Position numbers and translations under genes: made by a program. Positions 39,190-46,568 of a stretch of 64,000 nucleotides of DNA are shown in pieces. The DNA is from Bretschneidera sinensis (Eukaryota; Streptophyta; Magnoliopsida; Brassicales; Akaniaceae). The DNA is taken from positions 78,357,001-78,421,000 of the forward strand of contig CM043698.1 in assembly GCA_023935145.1 (NCBI GenBank). The letters are read 5' to 3'. Numbering within the stretch: the first letter of the stretch is position 1; the number at the start of each line of letters is the position of its first letter. The notes under the pieces were generated by a model, which did no database searches, had not been told where the DNA came from, and saw only the letters and a program-made list of their open reading frames with translations.

Positions 39190-39190
<1 letters not shown>
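8884..39190 (-). CDS. LMBR1/LMBD2-type multi-pass membrane protein, complete, 14 exons
   Basis: Minus-strand exons: 39023-39190, 38426-38502, 35688-35846, 33679-33892, 32490-32576, 32260-32399, 31268-31348, 14947-15011, 14007-14182, 11277-11407, 11087-11174, 9877-10090, 9561-9667 and 8884-9339. The sum is 2163 nt, or 720 codons plus stop. Every junction is GT..AG with compatible phases, and there is no internal stop. Diagnostic stretches are [15 protein letters not shown] (exon 3), [20 protein letters not shown] (exon 4), [19 protein letters not shown] (exon 5), [20 protein letters not shown] (exon 10), [19 protein letters not shown] (exon 11) and [17 protein letters not shown] (exon 12). The family has about nine membrane spans; related human proteins are lipocalin-receptor-like or GPCR-associated, and the plant role is not established. 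The hydrophilic C-terminus contains [20 protein letters not shown]. Length is close to the roughly 730 residues usual in plants. Intron 7 is 16,256 bp, nearly all nested retrotransposons. Confidence 0.93.
10254..10656. mobile_element. Long foldback (inverted-repeat) element, about 400 bp
   Basis: The left arm (about 10254-10426) and right arm (about 10483-10656) are inverted copies with scattered mismatches: GACCTGAGGTCATAA near 10341 pairs with TTATGACCTCAGGTC near 10560, and CCCCATTGTACTTCTAT near 10391 pairs with ATAGAAGTACAATGGGG near 10506. The arms extend outward through the A run to TTGCACATTCAATGCTAC against GTAGCATTGGATGTGCAA. The loop is about 55 bp. No clear target duplication was found. 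It lies in intron 11 of the LMBR1-type gene, so its transcript could form a long hairpin. Confidence 0.82.
11408..14006. other. Intron 9 of the LMBR1-type gene; contains a TRIM
   Basis: This 2.6-kb intron holds the TRIM at 13532-13852. The rest shows only AT-rich unique-looking sequence. Reading frames up to 154 codons on the plus strand here (12654-13118) have no recognisable motif, and I treat them as chance. Confidence 0.6.
13532..13852 (+). mobile_element. TRIM (terminal-repeat retrotransposon in miniature) with target duplication
   Basis: Two 82-bp direct repeats, 13532-13613 and 13771-13852, both start TGTTAAATTGTA and end TAACTNACA. The first is followed by TAGTATTAGAGCC, a diverged initiator-Met-tRNA primer-binding site. 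The second is preceded by the purine tract GTGAAGGGGAG. The whole 321-bp unit is flanked by GACAT (13527-13531 and 13853-13857). The 157-bp interior has no coding capacity, so mobilisation must have been in trans. The two repeats differ at about ten positions, so the insertion is old. It lies in antisense orientation in intron 9 of the LMBR1-type gene. Confidence 0.9.
15821..16040 (+). repeat. Copia 5' LTR
   Basis: It begins TGTTGGAAACCGAG and ends TTCTTTCTTCA. It contains TATTTATAGG at 15962-15971 as a likely TATA region and AATAAAG near 16001 as a possible polyadenylation signal. The primer-binding site follows immediately. Confidence 0.93.
16041..16052 (+). other. Primer-binding site, initiator Met-tRNA type
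   Basis: TGGTATCAGAGT directly abuts the 5' LTR. TGGTATCAGAGC is the usual copia site complementary to the 3' end of initiator methionine tRNA, so one base differs. Confidence 0.88.
16114..17461 (+). pseudogene. Copia gag and protease, frameshifted
   Basis: The ATG at 16114 opens a Gag with the retrotransposon capsid signature [20 protein letters not shown]. The frame shifts at the A run near 16797-16803 and then continues through a CCHC knuckle, [20 protein letters not shown] (about 16902-16961), and the aspartic protease site [12 protein letters not shown] (about 17169-17204). A second frame change with a stop lies near 17411-17460, where [14 protein letters not shown] is split between frames. 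Gag packages the RNA and the protease cleaves the polyprotein. It is inactive as it stands. Confidence 0.88.
17458..18029 (+). pseudogene. Copia integrase, N-terminal part, cut by the nested element
   Basis: This contains the GAG-pre-integrase/zinc region [16 protein letters not shown] with the CESC pair of the HHCC finger, then the integrase core [20 protein letters not shown] with the first catalytic Asp (IHSDVWGP). A frameshift near 17925 precedes [10 protein letters not shown], the second Asp. The frame reaches the TCRD codons at 18019-18034 where the Athila element enters. It continues at 26832. Confidence 0.88.
18035..19326 (+). repeat. Athila-1 5' LTR
   Basis: The 1292-bp LTR runs from TGATAGGTGC to AAACGCACAACA. 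It has a palindrome cluster at 18226-18300, a TATA box TATAAATA at 18410-18417, and U5 repeats of AGTAGATACCAT. An 18842-19063 reading frame inside it is not conserved in the third LTR copy. Confidence 0.93.
18226..18300. repeat. Palindrome cluster in Athila-1 5' LTR (4 units)
   Basis: The units are TGCGATCGAGCGTA, a diverged ATGATCGAGAGCG, GGCTCAAGCGCA and TTGCGATCGGGCGCA. The cluster ends 110 bp before the TATA box. It is one unit shorter than in the 3' LTR of the same element. Confidence 0.8.
19332..19349 (+). other. Primer-binding site, tRNA-Asp type, Athila-1
   Basis: TGGCACCGTTGCCGAGGA lies five bases after the 5' LTR. The Athila/Tat consensus TGGCGCCGTTGCCGGGGA is complementary to the 3' end of tRNA-Asp, so two bases differ. 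Confidence 0.85.
19543..19575. repeat. Palindrome pair in the Athila-1 gag leader
   Basis: TGCGAGCGCA (19543-19552) and TGCGATCGAGCGCA (19562-19575) lie between the primer site and Gag. The second Athila copy has the same pair at 57430-57465. Confidence 0.8.
19748..21096 (+). pseudogene. Athila-1 gag, interrupted
   Basis: The capsid stretch [20 protein letters not shown] leads into [21 protein letters not shown] stop at 20222-20224 follows FFEA, after which the frame resumes as [20 protein letters not shown] frameshift near 20340 leads to the CCHC knuckle [14 protein letters not shown] (about 20591-20632) and the Athila-typical [20 protein letters not shown]. The segment ends with the coiled-coil [20 protein letters not shown]. 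The leader before 19748 is a frameshifted N-terminus. It encodes the nucleocapsid polyprotein. Confidence 0.88.
21262..22032 (+). pseudogene. Athila-1 aspartic protease domain; pol truncated after it
   Basis: The frame starts near [20 protein letters not shown] and contains the retroviral-type protease site as [20 protein letters not shown]. The usual DLGAS has become DLEAS, a Gly to Glu change next to the catalytic Asp. A second conserved part is [10 protein letters not shown]. The frame ends at RAMHPIK, in line with the second Athila copy, but the reverse transcriptase, RNase H and integrase that should follow are absent. Confidence 0.87.
22110..22989 (+). promoter_or_regulatory. Spacer before ORF2 with two palindrome clusters
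   Basis: No coding sequence is convincing here. Four 14-bp palindrome-like units lie at 22365-22440 (for example TGCGCTCGAGCACA at 22365) and four more at 22889-22965 (for example TACGATCGAGCGCA at 22889). The last unit ends 25 bp before the ORF2 ATG. A CT-rich, Cys-poor stretch (22480-22680) lies between them. The role is unknown; a promoter or processing region for ORF2 is an inference. Confidence 0.5.
22990..24048 (+). pseudogene. Athila-1 env-position ORF2 (putative plant transposon protein domain), frameshifted
   Basis: The ATG at 22990 gives [20 protein letters not shown], a Ser-rich N-terminus followed by [20 protein letters not shown] and [20 protein letters not shown]. The frame is broken near 23665 and continues from about 23680 as a second frame with [20 protein letters not shown] and a C-terminal coiled coil, SLIHRQIDGLEAQ-like (about 23980-24048). 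This architecture is that of the env-position protein of Athila-group elements, which is usually annotated as a putative plant transposon protein. No signal peptide or membrane span is visible, so an envelope function is not supported. Confidence 0.75.
24295..25520 (+). other. Athila-1 3' untranslated region with polypurine tracts and tandem hairpin repeats
   Basis: AAGTTTGGGGG occurs at about 24299 and 24400, and AAGTTTGGAGGTG abuts the 3' LTR at 25508-25520, so the last is the functional polypurine tract. Two tandem units of about 110 bp (about 24780-24960) each contain ACTGAG..CTCAGT, a 6-bp stem with a 17-base loop, and end in GTCACGTCAAAATGT. There is no coding content. Confidence 0.75.
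25521..26826 (+). repeat. Athila-1 3' LTR
   Basis: The 1306-bp LTR begins TGATAGGTGC and ends AAACGCATAATA (the 5' copy ends ACAACA). It has five palindrome units at 25712-25801 and TATAAATA at 25911-25918. In the first 205 bp it differs from the 5' LTR at ten positions, mostly transitions. Confidence 0.93.
25712..25801. repeat. Palindrome cluster in Athila-1 3' LTR (5 units)
   Basis: The units include TGCGATCGAGCGCA (25712), TGCTCGTGCGCA, GGCTCGAGCGCA, TTGCGATCGAGTGCA and TGCGATCGAGCACA (25788). The last has no counterpart in the 5' LTR. The cluster ends 110 bp before the TATA box. Confidence 0.82.
26832..27250 (+). pseudogene. Copia integrase, C-terminal part after the nested element
   Basis: The frame resumes with [20 protein letters not shown], carrying the catalytic Glu of the D,D-35-E triad, then [20 protein letters not shown] and the C-terminal [13 protein letters not shown] motif, ending in a stop at 27150. 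A run of eight Ts near 27199 gives another frame problem. It joins the half at 17458-18029. Confidence 0.88.
27389..29335 (+). pseudogene. Copia reverse transcriptase and RNase H, frameshifted
   Basis: Motifs in order: [40 protein letters not shown] and [20 protein letters not shown] (27389-28051); a stop and a frameshift near 28050-28130; then [19 protein letters not shown], the active-site box [15 protein letters not shown] (about 28354-28400), [12 protein letters not shown], a TGA at 28724-28726, and RNase H with [10 protein letters not shown] and the C-terminal [19 protein letters not shown]. The polypurine tract TTGAGGAGGAG (29325-29335) abuts the 3' LTR. These enzymes copy the element RNA into DNA. 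Confidence 0.9.
29336..29555 (+). repeat. Copia 3' LTR
   Basis: The 220-bp copy of the 5' LTR has eight single-base differences and the same ends. Target duplication CAATT follows at 29556-29560. Confidence 0.93.
30525..30760 (-). mobile_element. LINE 3' tail fragment
   Basis: The minus strand reads [20 protein letters not shown] followed by WLHTL and [10 protein letters not shown]. This parallels [20 protein letters not shown] of the LINE at 2132-5700. It ends at the T-rich end near 30525, the poly-A side. Only the last 240 bp remain, which is 5' truncation. Confidence 0.7.
30985..31036. repeat. (GA)n microsatellite
   Basis: About 25 uninterrupted GA units in intron 7. They create the false Ser-Leu repeat reading frame on the minus strand. 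Confidence 0.95.
34195..35345. repeat. 1.1-kb AT-rich trinucleotide-like tract
   Basis: Almost only A and T, dominated by irregular AAT/ATT/TTA units, in intron 3 of the LMBR1-type gene. It follows a G+C-richer segment starting GGGTCCGTTTGGTT at 33985 that has small hairpins and could be the end of a decayed MITE; I could not find its other end. Confidence 0.8.
36030..36241. mobile_element. hAT-type MITE, 212 bp, with 8-bp target duplication
   Basis: The terminal inverted repeats start CTATGTTAC on both ends (left CTATGTTACACAGACT, right complement CTATGTTACGTGGACT). Flanks are GTAGCATC at 36022-36029 and 36242-36249. The interior has a tandem 25-bp motif containing ACCCGTGTCTGACACTCG, twice plus a partial copy. 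The 8-bp duplication indicates hAT transposase. It lies in intron 2 of the LMBR1-type gene. Confidence 0.85.
36480..37440 (-). mobile_element. Degraded LINE fragment
   Basis: The minus strand near 37400-37320 reads [19 protein letters not shown] then TLSKR. This matches the LINE reverse-transcriptase thumb motif W.S.V...R.L.GWK...LS.GGR. Downstream (36830-36700) only weak zf-RVT-like remains are seen. There are many stops. It lies in intron 2 of the LMBR1-type gene. Confidence 0.5.

Positions 39191-39254
<64 letters not shown>
39190..39254. repeat. Compound (TC)n(TA)n microsatellite abutting the LMBR1-type start codon
   Basis: About 13 TC units followed by about 19 TA units. On the gene strand this reads (TA)n(GA)n and then ATG at 39190-39188 without a spacer, so the repeat is the last 65 bases of the 5' UTR. 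Confidence 0.92.
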
Positions 39255-40507
39255 TTGTCTCTCTCTCTTTTTCTCCCTGTTCTCACTTCTCTGTCGGGTG
39301 CAAAAATTCGAGAGAGACAAATGAAAAAAAGGAAGAAAACGGGAGAGAGTGAGAGAGGAGACAAAGGTGGTTGTACAAAAACAAAAGCTTGTTTTTCACG
39401 CTTTAATTTGAAGGGAAGCCAATAATATTACATGTCCCGAGTCAAGCGGAACAATTCTTTTTCCTTTTTTTCTATTGTTTTCTTTTTTCCTTTCCTTTTG
39501 GCCAATAGGGTTCTTTGCTTTCTTTTTTAAATTACATGGACCTATTGATCGCCGCCAATCTGTGTATATAATCATTTATTTTTACTAGCATTTTAGTGAG
39601 ATTACACCAATTTAAATCTGTGTTTTAATCCCAATATAAAAAATTGAGATTTATTATTTTTGGACCCTAGACTCTCGATTGAATGTCAATACGCACTTTG
39701 TTGTGATTTTTTCTTTTAACGGAAACACTTTGTTATTTTGATTGTGCCAACAATTGATAATTTAAAAAAATGGTCACAGGTCGAACGGCTTGAAGTTCAG
39801 TTCAACTCGATGTGACTCAATAAACTTCTAAGTTTAGTTTGAGTTTATTTTTAAGTTTGTTTAATATAATAACTTAAGTTCTAATGGACAATTATTAACT
39901 TGTAAACTTGATTCAAATATGTTTTTTTATAAGTCTTGATTCAAATATATTTCAAAAATATGTCTATTTTAAACAAAGTAAATTTATACTTTTATTTATC
40001 TTCGAAATATGAAAACTTATGTAATAAAGCTCAAAATTTTGGGTTCGTGTGAACTCAAAAGTTAATTCGAGTTTGAGCTAAAAAATAAATATAAATCGAG
40101 TTTCAATCTAAACTTTTAGGCCCTTAGAGTTGGTTACAATTTGGTGTTTGAACTTCTCAAAGCAACAATTAAATTCTTTAACTTCTGAAAAGAGAAACAA
40201 TTGAGTCATTTTGTATAGTTAAATTAGACTGACCTGACTTATAGGAAAGTCACGTAAAAGTTCCAAATGGCCTATAGAACCCAACTAAGGTCTAAATTAA
40301 GTACTAAAACGGTGAGTTTTGATCTAAAAATACAAAACTAAAACTTTCTCACAGATTAAACCCAACAAAATTTTTCCCAAATCTCATCATCTCTAATTGC
40401 ATGTCTTTGGGACACTCATAGCATAATCATGATCATGCCTTTTTTTATCTTTTCTTCCTTTTCTTATATTTCCTTTTCATATTCTTCTACCCACAATCAC
40501 GATTAGG
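39255..40507. other. Promoter side of the LMBR1-type gene; no gene
   Basis: The first 150 bp are CT-rich (5' UTR or core promoter on the minus strand). At 39770-40110 is a repeat rich in GAGTTTGAG and AACTCGA-type half palindromes, similar in style to 51886-52090. The rest is AT-rich. Confidence 0.5.
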
Positions 40508-43500
40508 TCTAACTACAAAAAAAAAAAAAAAAATGATTTTTAGCAAGGAAAAATTCGTTGCCAAAGGTCAAAAAGCCATTGCTAAAAAGTTTTCGTAACG
40601 ACTATTTGTTGTTGTTGCGTCGCTTGTTACGTAAAGTATTTCGCAATGACAAAATAGTCGTTGCCATAGCTAATTATTTGCAACTGCAATTCATTGTTGC
40701 AAAAGAATTGTCAATGCCAATAATTAATAGTTAAAAAAAATCAGTACAAATTGGCTACAAAAAAAGTCGTTGCCGAATATTTTTTGTTGTCTTTGAGAAT
40801 TAACTTTATACAACGACTATTGCTTGTCGCTGTGAATTAACTTTAAACGACGACTTTCACCATTGCAAACCAATTTTAGTCAATGGAAAATTGCCGTTGC
40901 AAATTAACTTTAGGTAATACTCATGAATCCTTTTAAGTATGTTTAGAGCATCGTTGCTAAATGAGCTTAATTCATTAAATCATAACAATTTATATTGTTT
41001 ATACATAAATTAATCATCAATATTTTGAACCTATTACAAAACATATACAAATCAAGATATTTTCATACTCAAAATGGTTTTAAAGTATAGTTGCAAAGCT
41101 TTAAGCAAGTTTTTACAAAATTCAAGAGATTTAATTAACCAATTCAATTATGACATCCATGTTTAGCTTCACCATTGATAGATTAAAAGCTTTTTAAAAC
41201 TTTGCACATTTTTAACTTACTACATTCAAAAATCACTAGATAAAACATTGAAATATCTAGTTAAATAAAATATGATGCAGTCATAGCCAAATATCTTCTA
41301 TCATACTTGAACTTATATCCCTGCTTCGAGGTTGTAAGTCACCTCACCAAAAAATAAAAAGCATGCCCACCCTCTTAGCTTGCTAGGTTCCAATCTAACA
41401 GCTGTCAACTTCACACCTGCACCATAATAGAAAAACGAAGTGCTAAAATTTATTTATCATCGCAGGTCCATAATGTCATGTGACAGATCAAAGAGAAGAA
41501 AAAGAATGGTAAAATATAATTGTGTACTTCCTACATCCCGAAAAGAGTCCTGAAAAGATTCATTCTAAAAATATAAACCTAGCATAATTTAACAATGTCA
41601 TAACAACGTAAAGAATGTGGATCTATTTGGTCCTACCTCACCCACCAATAAAAATTTATATTGATGCTAATATAAATAATTATTATTCTAACATTATACA
41701 CCACTAAACTTACATTCAAAAGTTGATCCTAATTGTGAGAAACTAATCATTTCTGCCTCCCATACTTACCATTGCATCAAAAGCCCTATACACTGTCATT
41801 GCACAACCAACATGATGCGAACCTCTGCTTGTTGATTCTCATCACAACACCAAACACAAAAATCGTTGGTTTTACAGTCTCTTTAGTGAATTCAGCCCTA
41901 AGAGAAGAAAATAGGTCTTATCAATAAGAGAAATGTAATTGAAAAAGGTAGCATCTGACCTAAAATTTTAAAGGAAATGCTACAGATAGTATACCTTTAA
42001 AGTTAATAGAGACGTACCACACAATGCTTGTTGTAATCTTGAATATGCAATGAAGGGGATGATCATAAGCATCTGTGTGTCAAGTAAAGGAGTGATTAGT
42101 GTTCAGCAAAGAAAACACAGAAGAATAAAAATTGACAGAAGAATCTGCAGGTCTTTTCTCCTCTTTACAATCTATTTTACGTAAGAAGGACAATAGTATG
42201 GTACCTAATGTCATACTGCAAAGAAACACTATGAACAATAAAGTAGTGTCACTGTTACTTCCCTCCTACAGTGATGTGACAGAAGATTAAATAAGCCTTT
42301 GCTTTGCAAATTCTTAAGTAAGGGAAGCATTTAGAGAACATGCCTCATATATAGCAATGCATACCTTATCAAAGAGAAGCAATAGGAAAACATTAGTACT
42401 TTTAAAGGAAGGAGATCACAAACTTTACAAATCAACCATTAGCTTTATAAAGCAAAGATATTGAATACCAAGGGGCACATTATAAGAGAAAAGAACATGA
42501 AGTCTTGTCATATGTACAGATCCCAAAAAAATTATCTTTAATAAACACACTTTGCAATGAAACCTTCCAGCTTTTGCTAACAATTTGGAAAACAAGCAAG
42601 TAGGAACCATTACCGAAGTGGATGCCATCTATGATCTAACCAACACAATATTCCCAGATATAGAAAATGATGTAAAAGAAGTTCAATAAACAATAAACAA
42701 ATTTTTTTTTCCATTTTTTTTTACTTATAAAAAAAGAGACAATAAATGGGTTTGCAATGAAAACTTTAGCTTCTGCTAACTATTTGGAAAACATTCCTCC
42801 GAAAGCTTCTGCAACAAGTAATAAAGCAGTGTTATTTAAAACATAAAAGTTAATAACCTTCAAATAAATAATAGCACACATTCCATTAGACCAATAATAA
42901 AGAAAAATATTAAAGTCTAGATACCATTCAAAAACACGATGCATGCAATTATATCATAATAGTTGTGATTAAATTTGCACCCAGATTTTTAACCGTAAGG
43001 GGGAAATATGAATTATTAGAAGGATAAATTACATCATTACAATACACGAGCTAATAACTAATTCTATGGGGAAGGGGGACAAATTCACAATGACCTAGGA
43101 TATAATTCTATATGCTTCTTAAACTGCATTCGCTTTGATCAATTAAGGAAGAGAAAGAAAGGGAGTAATAAATAACAAATCTTTCAACCACTTAGAAAGA
43201 CTTACTTGTGAAACTTTTAAATCTGTGTTCCATATGATCTCCTCTATGGTCCATCACTCATTTTCTTTTGGAACAGCACAATCAAGAATTAGTTAAAAGT
43301 TTCAAAATATTTTAACTTCAAACATATCAAATGTGACGCAAATGATAAACAAACTCTTGTGTGCAACTCACCTCCACCAATACAGGGCTTCAAATCATTT
43401 TCCACTGGTTTCTGTCAATATATAGAAAAGAAAATGCTTATTTAATTATTCAACCTTACAGAGAAGATTAACTCATGTTAATAACAAGTGCATCCCTCGC

Positions 43501-43726
43501 TATTTAGAATTAAGCTAACTATCTAAGCAATTTGAACAGATAATGATATTCAAGTACACAATGAACTCTCATAATCCAAGAGGCACAATATACATAGCAA
43601 CGAATAAACTTGGCAGCATTTAGAGAACATTAAACCAAATACCAAAAATTTCCATATTTTCTTGCCCCCATTTTCTCACCAACTAAACGCAATCCAAGAA
43701 GGAAAATAGAACAAAGAGAAACAAAC

Positions 43727-43794
43727 CTGCAATTGGCAGCAATGGAAGTCAGCCCATCAGTGGATAAACCCTCACAGGTAGAGAGCATAATGAC
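43727..43794 (-). pseudogene. Captured exon resembling TIR1/AFB F-box auxin-receptor LRR
   Basis: With flanking splice signals (acceptor TTTAG, donor GTTTGT) the minus strand encodes VIMLSTCEGLSTDGLTSIA followed by ANCR. TIR1/AFB auxin receptors have a leucine-rich repeat of the form VLLSCEGFSTDGLAAIAANC. TIR1 genes lack an intron here, so the splice sites would be new. The fragment is too short to function and lies inside the CACTA-like element. Confidence 0.55.
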
Positions 43795-44277
43795 CTAAAT
43801 GCAAAAGAATAGGGATTATAAAGCATCATCTCAGCACATTTACTGTCGTAGTAACGGTCACCGCAAAACAAGAATAAAACATAAAATCCAAAAAAAAAGA
43901 AAGAAATTTTTGAAAGCTTTTTTTGGCTTATTGATAACAATTCGGCAAAATGAGAGATAAGTGACTGCATACCTACAATCAGCAAGGCCACCAAGGAGCC
44001 TGTAGCAAAGAGACACAACCTGAGCAATAGCGCAAAACCCTATGTTGTTAACCTTCCACAATGTAAAGTTCCACACTGTTCACTGAAAACTTAAACCTTT
44101 TCTGCACCACTGATGTAAGATCCCTAATCCTCCTCCTCTTATCACCTAAAACCCCCAAATCCCAACCAAAACATAAATCACTAAACCCCAGAAAAATTCA
44201 AAGTAATTCAATATTTAAAAAGAACACATAAAAACATGATATATGTACATGTGCAGATGTAGAGAATTGAAACAAAC

Positions 44278-44459
44278 CGAGAACATTTTGGGTCCGGGTG
44301 GCTCTGATAATGATCTAAAGGCACGAGAGTAACCCTGACCTTAACACCAGAGTACTCATCCTCTGCTAGCTCTCTGGTCAGCACCTCGTCAAGCTTAGCA
44401 AAGAACACTAACACCGTTTCCAGATCATTTTTCACGGAAGCTTTCTCTTTCACCAACTT
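44278..44459 (-). pseudogene. Captured exon of unknown origin in the CACTA-like element
   Basis: A 182-nt open stretch with acceptor CCAAAG and donor GTTTGT encodes KLVKEKASVKNDLETVLVFF then AKLDEVLTRELAEDEYSG and VKVRVTLVPLDHYQSHPD. It is balanced in composition and protein-like, unlike its AT-rich surroundings. I do not recognise the family. Other short splice-flanked stretches (KPVENDLKPCIGGG at about 43373-43414; LTAVRLEPSKLRGW near 41400) may belong to the same captured set. Confidence 0.45.
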
Positions 44460-44989
44460 CTTTGGAAACCCAAAAAAAAAAATGAACCCCACAAGTCATC
44501 AAAATCGTTCAAATTCTTCCATGAAAACTTTACAAAACGTACAAAATCTGCTGATAAAAAAACCTGCAGTGAGCTTCAAATTTGTGAAACTCCCATAGGA
44601 GATCAAATCCGATGGACGATAAAAGAATGAGAAGGTCTTTGGGGCGAAGAGATAAGAAATGCGAGAATGGGTTTCCTGGATACGGGTTTCTAGGTATGGG
44701 ATTCCTTCAAAGTATGCGAAAGAGGGAGATGGGTAAGGTTGAGAGGGAGAGGGAGAGAGAGAGAGAGATAGATGATTTTTGGGTAGTGGTGTGTGCGAGA
44801 GAAGGATTTAAGAATGGGTATTGAATAAGTTTCACTGTTTCATAGTTCTTTGAGACTGAGTCAGAGAGTGTGTGACAGGAAGAGAAATAGAGTTGGGCTT
44901 TTTTCTCTCTTTATTTGCAAAACAACAATTTACAGTGCAAAATTAGAATGGGCGAGGAGCAGTAACGCCTTGTGTTTTTTTTTTTTTTT

Positions 44990-45785
44990 CCTAAACCCTA
45001 AACCTAAAACTTTAAACTTCAAATCCCTAAAATTTGATTTTTGGTTAATTAACATGTTTATGATATTTTCATGTAATTATATATATTATTGATATATTAT
45101 ATATATGTACTATAATAATATTATATTAGTTAATTATATATATTATTATAGTTAATTATATTATTTTTTTAATATTTATTATTATAAAGTATTTAATTAG
45201 ATTTTCATTTTATTAATTATTAGTATAATTTACTGTATTTTATATATTATATATTATTTTTACTAATATTTTGTTATATTAATTTTTTATTTAGTTACAA
45301 GAATTCTTTAATATTATTTTTCTATACTTAAAACTCATTTTCATTTATTTATAAGTATTATTTATATATTATGTGTGTACTATAATTAAATTGTATTACT
45401 TAACTATATATTAGTTAATGCTTACATTATTCACCATAAACAATATACTCTAAACCCTAAACCCTAAACCCTAGCTAGTTAACCCTAAACACTAAAGTGT
45501 AATGTAATTGAGGCTAGCTGTAATGTAACCAACGCTATAATAATTCATAATTTTATTATATATATAAATTAATTAATGATATTATAAATATTATTTATAT
45601 ATTATATATGTCGTATAGCAATATGATATTAATGATTACTCATAATAATTTACTATGTCGTTCTTAAACATAAACCTCAATTAAACCTAAACCCTAACCC
45701 TAAACTCTAATTAACCTAGTCTTAATTAACCAACACTAAGTTATCTAATTCTAAACCCTACACTCTAAGCCTTAAACGATTTGTA
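44990..45785. repeat. Interstitial telomere-like CCCTAAA motifs in AT-rich DNA
   Basis: Short runs of CCCTAAACCCTAAACC occur near 44995, 45452-45475, 45690-45715 and 45753. CCCTAAA is the plant telomere unit. The runs are two to four units long and degenerate, spread over about 800 bp of AT-rich sequence in the CACTA-like element. Confidence 0.75.
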
Positions 45786-46568
45786 ACCATATAATATATT
45801 CAATTTGAATATCTTATTTATTTATTAATTATTTATATATATATATATACTAATTTGTAAATAATTATGATATAGTAGTTAATTAAATTAGAATTATTAT
45901 TTATATATTACATATGTATTATAATAATATTAAAATAATTTACTATATTATATTAGCTCATTAATTAATTTTATTATTTTTAAATATTTAGCACTGTATA
46001 AATATTTAATTATATTCATATTTTTATTGATTATATATATTACATAATATTTTGTTTAATATATAGTCATCTAAATTATATATATAATCATGTTTATATT
46101 ATATTTTTAAAATAGGGTTTTTAAAAAGTTAAAAGATGTTTTTTGAAAAAATATCGCCAAAGGAATACCTTTAGGTCAAATTGTCCATAAGAAATTTTTT
46201 TTGACAAAAATTTATTCAAGTTATACAACGACAAATTGTCGTTGCGAAAAATAAATTTGTAATAAAACAAAATTTATTCAAGCTCCGCAATGACAAATTA
46301 TAGTTGCGATATAATTTTCAGAAATCGTCGTTGTTAAAAATAACTTTGTTATAAAACAATAAAATAAAATGTTATTCACCTATCGCAACAATATTTTGTT
46401 GTTACTAATTGATAAATTTATAATAAAAAAATTGATGTATTGATTTTTTTCATTGGCAAATGGGATTTCGCAACGACTTTGAAGTTGTTGCGAAATGCTT
46501 AATCTTTCGCAACGAAATTATGTTGTTGCTAATTCTCGTTACCAAAAATCCATTTTCTTGTAATTTCT

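Larger units (their letters stand above)
40511..46565. mobile_element. Decayed CACTA (En/Spm)-like element, about 6.05 kb
   Basis: The left end AACTACAAAA and right end CTTGTAATT are one and two bases from the CACTACAAG/CTTGTAGTG termini of plant CACTA elements. Flanks give the 3-bp duplication TCT (40508-40510 and 46566-46568), the CACTA length. Both ends carry dense subterminal copies of CAACGAC/GTCGTTG in both orientations (40550-40920 and 46225-46545), the transposase-binding arrangement of this superfamily. No transposase was recognised. The interior has host-like exons and telomere-like motifs, so it is a non-autonomous gene-capturing copy. Confidence 0.72.

Noticed and set aside
44612..44824. 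70-codon plus-strand frame at the right side of the CACTA-like interior
   Set aside because: Dominated by a GA-rich run (Glu-Arg repeats) and lacking splice or family support.
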